Below are positions 16,805-25,955 of a stretch of 64,000 nucleotides of DNA, piece by piece. Position 1 is the first letter of the stretch. Each line of letters begins with the position of its first letter. A model generated the notes under the pieces. That model saw only the letters and a program-made list of their open reading frames with translations, was not told the origin of the DNA and ran no database searches. The translations under genes and the position numbers were made by a program. The stretch comes from Streptacidiphilus sp041262165 (GTDB taxonomy: Bacteria > Actinomycetota > Actinomycetes > Streptomycetales > Streptomycetaceae): assembly GCF_041262165.1 (NCBI RefSeq), contig NZ_JBGCBY010000035.1, forward strand, positions 24,247 to 88,246. Direction: 5' to 3'.

Positions 16805-17938
16805 TCAGTACCAGTTGTGCGCCTGCCAGAAGGCCCAGGCCTGGTTGGGGCTGCCGTAGGTGGTGTTCATGTAGTCCAGGGCCCAGCGGAGCTGGGTGGC
16901 CGGGTTGGTCTGCCAGTCGGCGCCGGCGGAGGCCATCTTGTTGCCGGGCAGGGCCTGGGGCAGGCCGTAGGCACCGGAGGAGGGGTTGGTCGCGCTGACG
17001 TTCCAGCTGCTCTCGTGGGAGATGATCTGGTCGAACGAGGCGAGCTGGTCGGCCGGGACGATCTGCGCGGCGATGGACTGCGGGTCGCCAGTGAGGGTCG
17101 AGGCGGAGGCGTTGGTCGCGTTCGAGGTCGAGGTCCCAGTCGAGGTCGCGTTCGACGTCGAGGGCGCGGCCGAATGGGTGCTGCTGCTCTGAGTCGAGGA
17201 GGAGGCCGGGGCCGAGTCCTCGTGGTCGGCGGAGGTGGTCGCCTGGCCGCCGCTGAGCACCAGGCGCTGGCCCGGGTAGATCAGGTTCGGGCCGGAGGTC
17301 AGAGTCGCCTTGTTCGCCTGGTAGAGCGCCTGCCAGCCACCGGACACGTGGTGGGACTGCGCGATGGTGGACAGCCAGTCGCCGGAGACGACGGTGTACG
17401 TGCCGCCGCTGGCGGCGGGCTGCGCGGTCGCGTGCTTCACCGTGCCCGAGGTCGCCGCGTGCTTGGCCGCGGCCGGGGCGGAGGCGGTGTGGCTGCTGGG
17501 AACGGACGTGGTGCTGGAGCCGGTTGCCGCGGTGCTGACGTTGGCGGGTGCGCCGCCCTGGCTCAGGCCGGCCTGGGGGCCGCAGATGGGCCAGGCGGTC
17601 GGGCCCTGCGAGGCGAGGACCTTCTCCGCGACGGCGATCTGCTGGTCCTTGGTGGCCTGGTCGGCGGTGGCGGCGTACTGGGTGCCGCCGTACGCGGCCC
17701 AGGTGGAGGCGGAGAACTGCAGTCCGCCGTAGTACCCGTTGCCGGTGTTGATGGACCAGTTGCCGGTGCTCTCGCACTGGGCGACTGCGTCCCAGGTCGA
17801 GACCGGGGCGGCGAAGGCGCTGGTCGTGCCGACCAGCGGGAGGGCTATGCCCGCACCGGCGACACCGGCGGTGGCGACCAGGCGCTTGGTCTGGTTCGTG
17901 CGGGGGCGACGATGGCGGCCGTTTCCGGACAGAAGCAT
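16805..17938 (-). CDS. Secreted Rpf-LysM-SLT cell-wall hydrolase
   Basis: Exported muralytic enzyme of 377 residues. Order: signal peptide (residues 1-43, Arg-rich then 'VATAGVAGAGIALPLVG'), resuscitation-promoting-factor domain with catalytic Glu56 in 'AQCESTGNW' and 'NGYYGGLQFSASTWAAYGG' (45-120), Ala/Ser/Thr-rich linker, LysM domain 'YTVVSGDWLSTIAQ' (about 182-231), Ser/Thr-rich linker, and a C-terminal lytic-transglycosylase-like domain with Glu309 in 'ISHESSWN' and 'SSGAYGLPQALPG'. Two glycan-cleaving domains plus a peptidoglycan-binding module are expected to act in the wall during growth or spore revival. GAGAGGA just before the ATG fixes the start. A c-di-AMP riboswitch precedes it. 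Confidence 0.93.
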   Translation of the reverse strand: MLLSGNGRHRRPRTNQTKRLVATAGVAGAGIALPLVGTTSAFAAPVSTWDAVAQCESTGNWSINTGNGYYGGLQFSASTWAAYGGTQYAATADQATKDQQIAVAEKVLASQGPTAWPICGPQAGLSQGGAPANVSTAATGSSTTSVPSSHTASAPAAAKHAATSGTVKHATAQPAASGGTYTVVSGDWLSTIAQSHHVSGGWQALYQANKATLTSGPNLIYPGQRLVLSGGQATTSADHEDSAPASSSTQSSSTHSAAPSTSNATSTGTSTSNATNASASTLTGDPQSIAAQIVPADQLASFDQIISHESSWNVSATNPSSGAYGLPQALPGNKMASAGADWQTNPATQLRWALDYMNTTYGSPNQAWAFWQAHNWY

Positions 17939-17945
17939 GGCAGGA

Positions 17946-18105
17946 ATCCTCTCCGACGCCTGCGAGGTGAGCTGTCGGATTCGGGCCGTGAGGTAGCCCG
18001 GCCGCGCTGAGCACGGCTTCACCCCAAGCCGCAGCCCGTTGGGCTGCGGCGACTTACCTGGTTCCCCCGCCCCTGCCGTCGTGGGTGGTTGTGAGCGCCC
18101 TTGGC
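17946..18105 (-). ncRNA. ydaO-yuaA (c-di-AMP) riboswitch
   Basis: On the minus strand this leader carries the hallmarks of the ydaO family: GGGGGAACCAGGTAAGTCGCC (near 18068-18048), a short hairpin (GCCGCAGCCC/GGGCTGCGGC), TTGGGGTGAAGCCG, then GGGCTACCTCACGGCCCGAATCCGACAG and CTCACCTCGCAGGCGTCGGA just before the ribosome site. In actinobacteria this class sits upstream of rpf and other wall-hydrolase genes and turns expression off when c-di-AMP is high. The gene context here agrees. Boundaries are approximate. Confidence 0.92.
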
Positions 18106-18544
18106 CTCCGGCGGCAGGATTCGGCGTTCCGGAGTTCTGGGTTCCGCTAAGTGCGAACAGGCTGCACGCTAAGCAGAAGGAGGCCTGTACCGCAACTTCC
18201 TGTGACGATGGCCACAGGAAGCACAGGTTGGCGTAATGTCCGTATTCTCCTATATAGGTACTACTTGATTTGAAAGTACTGTTTGCATAGGTAGATGCAC
18301 AATTGACGCAGCGCCAGCTATTGGCCCGGGAGGGCGGTGGCGGGGGTCGCTCCCCCAGAGTCCGGGCTGAACGGGTGTCAGTTGCCGCGAGCAGGACGGG
18401 TGGCGGCCACGTAGGAGGATTCTCCTTGGTGACGTCTGATATATGACGAGCTGTGAGGTTACGGCGGCCTGAATCCCCCGTCGATGGATCGCGCAAGCGT
18501 GGTGGCACGGGTTGAAGGCTGGAGGGTCCTGGGTGCTGTGACCC
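18106..18544. promoter_or_regulatory. Long intergenic region between Rpf leader and GntR promoter
   Basis: About 440 bases without a convincing gene. The stretch 18225-18310 is distinctly AT-rich and should hold the minus-strand promoter of the riboswitch transcript, although no single -35/-10 pair stands out. It includes an imperfect dyad around AGTACT...AGTAC (18252-18279). A motif CTGATATATGACG at 18436-18448 resembles the candidate operator near the GntR promoter. Confidence 0.5.
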
Positions 18545-18593
18545 TTGACACCTCTCTCGGCCGGTCCTAGCGTCTGCGGCACATCATATATGA
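18545..18593 (+). promoter_or_regulatory. Promoter and overlapping candidate operator of the GntR/sugar-acid operon
   Basis: TTGACA (18545-18550), a 17-base spacer and TAGCGT (18568-18573) form a good housekeeping promoter. Transcription should start near 18580. ATCATATATGA at 18583-18593, containing the perfect palindrome TCATATATGA, covers the first transcribed bases, which is where a GntR-family repressor would block the polymerase. A related ATATATGA motif lies about 145 bases upstream. Confidence 0.65.
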
Positions 18594-18663
18594 GATCTCG
18601 ATCCGGGCTTCTGGCCCGCCGAGGCACCAGCTTCGCCCGACGCACACCCCTGGAGCCGGAACC

Positions 18664-19335
18664 GTGTCCGACACACTCGCCCAGCCAGGCCGCTCCCGGC
18701 CCGGCGCCCTCCCGTCCCGGACCGAGGCGGTGCTGGACGCCATCAAGCACTCGATCCTCATCGGAGAGCTGAAGCCTGGGCAGGCGCTCGTCGAGACCGA
18801 GCTGGCCGAGCGTCTGGGGGTCTCCAAGACACCCGTGCGCGAGGCGCTGAAGACGCTGGCCGGCTCCGGCCTGGTGACCATGAGCCCCTACCGGGGCGCG
18901 GCGGTGCGCGAGGTCGACCGGGAGCTGGCGCGCTGCGTATACGACATGCGCCTGCTGCTGGAGCCGGTCGCGGCCGGGCGCACGGCAGTGGTGTCCAGCG
19001 GCGACTGGGGCGAGGCGGCGCTCGCGCTGGAACGGGCCGACCAGGCCGCGGACGCGGCCGACCGCTCGCTGGCGAACCGGGCGTTCCACCGGGCCCTCTA
19101 CGCGGGCTGCGGCAACCCGCTGCTGGTGAAGTCGCTGGATGAGCTGCGGGACCAGACGGCCCTGGTGTCCAGCGCGGCCTGGGCCCGGCAGCCGTCCTGG
19201 CAGCGGGAGGCCCAGGAGCACCGGGAGATCCTGCGGGCCGCACAGGCCGGCGACGCGGATCTCGTACGCGAGCTGATGCGCGGCCACATCAGCGCCTTCG
19301 TGGCGCGCAACTTCCCCGAGAACGAAGCGGAGTAG
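18664..19335 (+). CDS. GntR-family (FCD) transcriptional regulator
   Basis: Sugar-acid-responsive regulator of 223 residues. The N-terminal winged helix has 'ELKPGQALVETELAERLGVS' and 'KTPVREALKTLAGSGLV', and the C-terminal all-helical FCD domain carries likely metal/ligand positions in 'DMRLLLEP' and 'ANRAFHRALYAGCGN'. GTG start with GGAG upstream. It is followed nine bases later by the DHDPS-family gene, so it probably regulates its own operon through the palindrome at 18583-18593. Confidence 0.9.
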   Translation: MSDTLAQPGRSRPGALPSRTEAVLDAIKHSILIGELKPGQALVETELAERLGVSKTPVREALKTLAGSGLVTMSPYRGAAVREVDRELARCVYDMRLLLEPVAAGRTAVVSSGDWGEAALALERADQAADAADRSLANRAFHRALYAGCGNPLLVKSLDELRDQTALVSSAAWARQPSWQREAQEHREILRAAQAGDADLVRELMRGHISAFVARNFPENEAE

Positions 19336-19344
19336 GGCAGACCC

Positions 19345-20303
19345 ATGACCTCGGAGACCTCGGAGACCTCGGATTCACCGGACCCGGCCCCGCCGCTGGA
19401 CCTGCTGCGTGCCCGCTTGTCGACGGTCGTCGCCATTCCGGTGACCCCGTTCCGGGCGGACGGCGAGCAGGTCGACTGGGACATCCACGCCACACTGATC
19501 CACCGCCTGGTGGAGCACGGCGTGGAGGTCGTCACCCCGAACGGGAACACCGGCGAGTTCTACACCCTCAACCGGGCCGAGACCCGCCGCGCGGTGGAGT
19601 CCACCGTGACGGCGGTCGAGGGCCGCGCGGAGGTGATGGCGGGCGTCGGCCTGGACGTGGCGAGCGCGATCGACGCCGCCCGGCACGCCCGCGACGCGGG
19701 CGCCGGGTCGCTGATGGTGCATCAGCCCGTGCACCCGTACCGCTCCGCCGAGGGATGGGTGGAGTACCACCGCAGGATCGCCGAAGCCGTGCCCGAGCTC
19801 GGAGTCGTCCTCTACGTCCGCGATCCCAGGATCAGCGGCGAGCAGATCCGTGCACTGGCGGACCTCTGCCCCAACGTGATCGGCGTGAAGTACGCCGTCC
19901 CCGACCCGGTCCGCTTCGCGTCAGTGGCACGGGACGCCGGTCTGCACCGCTTCGCCTGGATCGCCGGTCTGGCCGAACTGTCCGCCCCCGGCTACTGGGC
20001 CGTCGGCGCCACCGGTTTCACCTCCGGCCTGGTCAACGTCGTCCCGCAGCTCTCGCTGGCGCTGCTGGAGGCCTTGCGCGGCGGCGACTACGCGAAGGCG
20101 ATGGGGGTGTGGGAGGAGACGCGGACCTTCGAGGAGCTGCGCGCCGCGGACGCCTCCGCCGACAACGTCAGCGTCGTCAAGGAGGCCCTTGCTCAGCTCG
20201 GGCTCGCCGGGCGCGCGGTGCGGCCGCCGTCCCGGGTGCTGCCGCAGGACCTGCGCGACCGGATCGCCGGGCTGCTGCGCAGCTGGCAGGCCGGAGGCCG
20301 GCT

Positions 20304-20307
<4 letters not shown>
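19345..20307 (+). CDS. DHDPS/KDG-aldolase family enzyme, probable 2-keto-3-deoxy sugar-acid dehydratase or aldolase
   Basis: Class I Schiff-base lyase of 320 residues. Lys182 in 'VIGVKYAV' is the expected Schiff-base residue and Tyr157 in 'VVLYVRD' the proton relay. The loop 'NGNTGEFYTLN' corresponds to the usual GTTGE motif, here in the GNTGE form seen in sugar-acid members such as 5-dehydro-4-deoxyglucarate dehydratase. Directly coupled to an IlvD/Edd dehydratase, it should take that enzyme's 2-keto-3-deoxy product. Whether it dehydrates or cleaves it is not decidable from sequence. An N-terminal Ser/Glu/Thr-rich tail precedes the barrel. Confidence 0.87.
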
Positions 20308-22070
<1,763 letters not shown>

Positions 22071-22094
22071 CCGCGGACGTGAGCGGGGCGCGCG

Positions 22095-24233
22095 CTAGGA
22101 CTTTGCGGAACCGCCACTGGTGTTGGCCGGTGTCGGGTCGGGCAGGAGTTGCTCGGCCCAGATGGTCTTGCCGCGGCAGCCGGGTCGGGTGCCCCAGCGT
22201 TCCGTCAGTTGCGCGGTGATGTAGAGGCCGCGGCCGCCCTCGTCGCTGTCGTGGGCGCGGCGCAGGTGGGGGGCCGTGCTGCTGTCGTCGGTGACCTCGC
22301 AGATCAGCGTGCGATCGCGGATGAGCCGGAGCTCGATGGGGCCTTCGGCGTAGCGGACCGCGTTGGTGACCAGCTCGCTGACGATCAGTGCGGTGCTGTC
22401 CGTCAGGTCCTCCAGATCGGCCAGGCCCCAGGTGGCGAGCTGGGCGGCGGTGAGCTTCCGAGCTCTGGCGACGGCTTCGGGACGGTTGGGCAGTGACCAG
22501 GCGGCGGTCTGGTCCGCGTCCAGTGCGCGGGTCCGGGCCAGCAGCAGGACGACGTCCTGCCCGGGCTGCTCGGGGGCCACCGCGTCGAGGATCGCGTCGC
22601 AGGCGTCCTGGAGCGAGGACTCCGCGGTCGCGGCGGCTCGGCTGACCCGGTCCAGCGGCAGGTGGAGCGGGCGCGGACCCTCCTGGAGCAGCGCGTCGTT
22701 GTGGAGGACCAGGACGCTGCCCTCGGGGAGCGTGCGTTCCCCGACCGTGTAGTGCGCGAGGCCCTCTCCCAGCGGCGGGCCCTCGGGGACGTCGAGGAAC
22801 TCCGCCGTGCCGTCCGGGAGGAGGACCGCCGGTGGCGGGTGTCCGGCGCGGGCCGTGGTGCAGGCCCGGGTCACCGGGTCGTAGACCGTGTAGAGGCAGG
22901 TCGCCGGCTGGCTCTGATCCGGTCGCCGCTCCTGGTCGGCGGCCCTGGCCGGCCCGGTGACCAGGTCGTGCACCCTTTCCAGGATCTCGTCGGGCGGCAG
23001 GTCGAGGTCCGAGAGCGCCGCGATGGCGGCGCGCAGCTCTCCCATGGCCGCGGCGGCGTAGCGGTCCTGGCCGGTGGTGGCGCCGAGCGCGAGCGCGACC
23101 CGGGCTCCGGAGAGGGGGATCACGTCGAACCAGCCGCCGCCGGACCCGGCAGGAAGGTAGTCGTGCGCGGTCTCCGCGGCGATGTGGACCGCAGGTGGCG
23201 GCGGTCGCAGGCTGAGCTGGAGGATCCGCGCCACGGAGCGCTCGCGGTTGTACAGCCGCGCGTTGTCCAGGCACAGCGCGGTGGACGCGGCCAGCTGTTC
23301 GGCGAGAGCCAGGTCCTCACGGTCGAACGGCGACGGATCGCGCCAGCGGTAGAAGCAGGCCAGCCCGAGGACGACGCCGCGGGCGCACATCGGCACCACC
23401 ATGAGCGAGTGCACCCCGGCCGCGCGAAGCCGTGCGCCGCGGGTCCGGTCGAGGTCGAGCCACGCACTGTCCGGGTCCACCTGCTGGATCAGACGTGGCT
23501 GCAGGGTCGACAGCACCTGCCGGTAGGGGGTGCCGACCCGGTAGACGCTCACTTCTCCGACGCTGGGTACGCCCTGGTGGACGTCGGGGGCGCCGGAGCG
23601 GAAGCCGGCTCGCCGCAGCGGCAGGTTCCCGGTTACCGCACCAGAGGTCGGGGCCTCACCGCACATGACGGAGTCGAGCACGTCCACGGCGACCGAGTCG
23701 GCGAGCTGCGGCACGGTCACCTCGCACAGTTCGGCGGCCGTGCGGAAGACGTCCAGGGTTGTCCCGATCGTGGTACTGGCGGTGTTCAGCAGGAGCAGCC
23801 GCGCCTCGGCGCGGGTTCGATCGGTGATGTCGACGAGGGCGGTGGCCAGGCCCAGCACCGTCCCGTCGGTGTCCTGGAGCCGGAAGCAGGCTGCCGAGGC
23901 CACCGCCTCGACCGGCGGGTCGTCCTTGCTGCGCAGGTGGATCTGCAGGTCGAGCACGGGCTGCCCGGTTTCCAGCACCCTGCGCGCAAGGCCCACGATC
24001 TGCTCGGCTCTGTCGACCTCGAAGGCGCGAAGCACCTCAAGCAGCGGTCGGCCCAGCATCCGGTCGACCGGGAACTGCCGGATGAGCCGCGCCGCGGAGT
24101 TGACCCGCACGATCCGCAGGTGGGTGTCCATCAGCTGCAGACCGATCGGCGACTGCGAGAACACTGCGGCGAGCACGGCGTCATCCAGGCGGCTCCCGGT
24201 GGGGTCGCCGTCAAAGCGCTCCGGAGTGCTCAC
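22095..24233 (-). CDS. PAS-GAF-SpoIIE-HATPase regulator with degenerate phosphatase domain
   Basis: Multidomain regulator of 712 residues: PAS (about 20-145), GAF (155-320), PP2C/SpoIIE-like (345-555) and RsbW-type HATPase_c (585-700; 'ALIVSELVTNAVRYAEG', 'DEGGRGLYI'). Compared with the paralogue at 61408-63588, metal-binding residues are lost: GGDWFD becomes GGGWFD (Gly367) and GDVVGHG becomes GATTGQD (Ala385). TDG becomes NDA, and the late DD pair becomes QD. The kinase-like end is intact. The phosphatase is therefore probably inactive or non-metal, leaving an anti-sigma-type kinase/switch with two sensory domains. GTG start. Partner sigma or anti-anti-sigma factors are not in the window. 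Confidence 0.9.
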   Translation of the reverse strand: MSTPERFDGDPTGSRLDDAVLAAVFSQSPIGLQLMDTHLRIVRVNSAARLIRQFPVDRMLGRPLLEVLRAFEVDRAEQIVGLARRVLETGQPVLDLQIHLRSKDDPPVEAVASAACFRLQDTDGTVLGLATALVDITDRTRAEARLLLLNTASTTIGTTLDVFRTAAELCEVTVPQLADSVAVDVLDSVMCGEAPTSGAVTGNLPLRRAGFRSGAPDVHQGVPSVGEVSVYRVGTPYRQVLSTLQPRLIQQVDPDSAWLDLDRTRGARLRAAGVHSLMVVPMCARGVVLGLACFYRWRDPSPFDREDLALAEQLAASTALCLDNARLYNRERSVARILQLSLRPPPPAVHIAAETAHDYLPAGSGGGWFDVIPLSGARVALALGATTGQDRYAAAAMGELRAAIAALSDLDLPPDEILERVHDLVTGPARAADQERRPDQSQPATCLYTVYDPVTRACTTARAGHPPPAVLLPDGTAEFLDVPEGPPLGEGLAHYTVGERTLPEGSVLVLHNDALLQEGPRPLHLPLDRVSRAAATAESSLQDACDAILDAVAPEQPGQDVVLLLARTRALDADQTAAWSLPNRPEAVARARKLTAAQLATWGLADLEDLTDSTALIVSELVTNAVRYAEGPIELRLIRDRTLICEVTDDSSTAPHLRRAHDSDEGGRGLYITAQLTERWGTRPGCRGKTIWAEQLLPDPTPANTSGGSAKS

Positions 24234-24415
24234 GACAGGGGCCTGCTCTCAGTGACGGATCCCGACACCGAATCGGATACTTACGATCAAATCACCGCAC
24301 GGGGTTCGGTCGCGACCGCTGGACGGGCCGACCCGCAGCCCGGACCTGTCTCCTGCGGCGCGGCCACACGGGGGACTCGGCGCATCGCTGGATCGGACGG
24401 CTCGTTGGTGCGGGC

Positions 24416-24679
24416 ATGAAGACTCGACACATCCTGGCCCCGGCGCTGCTCGCCGTGGCTGCGGTCGTCACCGCCTCCCCGGCCGCGAGCGCCGCGCAGG
24501 CGCCGATGGCGCCCACCGCGCCGATGGCGCCGACCGTGCCGACCGCCGGGAACTACGACGCGGTCTGCGACGAGGTGCAGACCGTCCAGCCTGGTTCCGG
24601 CAGCGACTGCTCCACCTTCGCCAGGGTCGGCTCGGCGGTCCCCGGGGTGATCAGCGGGTTGCCCCTGATGGGCGGGTGA
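24416..24679 (+). CDS. Small secreted protein, unknown function
   Basis: An 87-residue product with a clear signal peptide ('HILAPALLAVAAVVTASPAASAA'), a short Pro/Met/Ala repeat (APMAPT units, residues 29-42) and two cysteines in the remaining 45 residues that may form a disulphide. No recognisable domain. The ribosome site is weak. Divergent from the PAS-GAF-SpoIIE gene. It resembles short exported actinobacterial proteins only in general layout. Confidence 0.6.
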   Translation: MKTRHILAPALLAVAAVVTASPAASAAQAPMAPTAPMAPTVPTAGNYDAVCDEVQTVQPGSGSDCSTFARVGSAVPGVISGLPLMGG

Positions 24680-24785
24680 CACGGGCGGCGCGTGCCTGCG
24701 GCGTCACATTCCGGCAACGAGCCGTAAGCGGCCGGGTCGTTGCTGCAAGTCTGGCGCGAGCACGCACAACAGGGGGAGTACGAAC

Positions 24786-25310
24786 ATGGCGTTCACCCGG
24801 TCGTCGGAGCCGTTCCAGGAACCGCCGCAGCCGCGGTCGCACGGCTCCTTGATGATCGGCATCGCGGTCCTGCTCGTCTTCTTCGTTCCGCTGCTCGTGG
24901 TCATCGCCATGGACTCGCGCACCGTACCCGTCCAGGCCGCCACCGGCCCGAGCTCCTCATTACGGCTGCCGCCGCGACCGGCGGGGCCGCCGCTACCGCC
25001 GTTGCCGCCGCCCGGGGCGCCATGGCCTCCACCTCCGGGGGCGCCCGTACCGCCGGTGTGCGCCCTCGAATACCGCGTCGCCGCGGACGGCGTCACCGTC
25101 ACTGCCTGGACCGCGCTGACCACCGTGGCCGGCGAGCTGACCGTCGAGTCCGCCTCCGCAGGGAGCGTCCACCGGCACGACCTGAGCGTGACCGTGGGAG
25201 TCCAGGACCTCGCTCTTCCCGCCCCTCTTGCCCAGGAGCACGACCTGCACGCCGTCCTGTCGGGCAGTGCCGGACAGACCTTCAACTGCCTCGTCGGCCC
25301 CGAGGCCTGA
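24786..25310 (+). CDS. Membrane-anchored proline-rich protein, unknown function
   Basis: A 174-residue protein with a cytoplasmic N-terminus, one transmembrane helix ('LMIGIAVLLVFFVPLLVVIA', about residues 22-41), a proline tract (residues 61-87) and an outer domain of about 85 residues containing two Cys. GGGGGAG six to seven bases before the ATG supports the start. Function unknown; the layout suggests an outer domain held away from the membrane by a stiff spacer. Confidence 0.7.
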   Translation: MAFTRSSEPFQEPPQPRSHGSLMIGIAVLLVFFVPLLVVIAMDSRTVPVQAATGPSSSLRLPPRPAGPPLPPLPPPGAPWPPPPGAPVPPVCALEYRVAADGVTVTAWTALTTVAGELTVESASAGSVHRHDLSVTVGVQDLALPAPLAQEHDLHAVLSGSAGQTFNCLVGPEA

Positions 25311-25418
25311 GCGGGACGCCTCGCGCAGCCGCGAACCCGGGCCTAGGGTTGTTGGTATCAGCGGAATTCTGCCGTTTCGGGCCCGAGTGCCCAGGGCCCG
25401 AGAGCCTAGGAGGGGCAG

Positions 25419-25955
25419 ATGGCTCACATCTCCGTGAACGTCGACGGCGTGGCGTACGAGGATGAGGTCGAGCCGCGCCTCCTCCTCGTCCACTACCTGC
25501 GTGACCGGCTGGGACTCACCGGTACCCCCGTCGGCTGCGACACCAGCAACTGCGGGGCCTGCACGGTCGACCTGAACGGCGCGAGCGTCAAGAGCTGCTC
25601 GGTGCTGGCCGTCCAGGCCGACGGCGGCGAGGTGACCACGATCCAGGGCCTCGCCGTGGGCGACGCCTGGCACCCGCTGCAGAAGTCCTTCCACGAGCAG
25701 CACGCGCTGCAGTGCGGCTACTGCACCCCGGGCATGATCATGGCCGCCCGGGACCTGCTCAAGGAGAACCCCGACCCCACCCCCGAGGACGTCCGCCACG
25801 CGCTGGAGGGCAACCTCTGCCGCTGCACCGGCTACCAGAACATCGTCCGGGCCGTCCTCGCCGCCGCCGCCGAGCTGCGCCGCCACGGCGCACCCGAGCC
25901 GCGCGGCGTGCGCTCGGACGTGCCCAGCACGACCGGTCAGGAGGCGCCGGCATGA
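25419..25955 (+). CDS. coxS: Molybdenum hydroxylase small subunit, 2x[2Fe-2S] (CoxS-like)
   Basis: Electron-transfer subunit of a CO dehydrogenase-like molybdenum hydroxylase, 178 residues. The plant-type cluster is bound by Cys40, Cys45, Cys48 and Cys60, the second cluster by Cys99, Cys102, Cys134 and Cys136 ('CGYCTPGM', 'CRCTGY'). All eight ligands are present. GAGGGG precedes the ATG. It overlaps the large-subunit gene by four bases (ATGA) and begins the cox operon. Confidence 0.93.
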   Translation: MAHISVNVDGVAYEDEVEPRLLLVHYLRDRLGLTGTPVGCDTSNCGACTVDLNGASVKSCSVLAVQADGGEVTTIQGLAVGDAWHPLQKSFHEQHALQCGYCTPGMIMAARDLLKENPDPTPEDVRHALEGNLCRCTGYQNIVRAVLAAAAELRRHGAPEPRGVRSDVPSTTGQEAPA

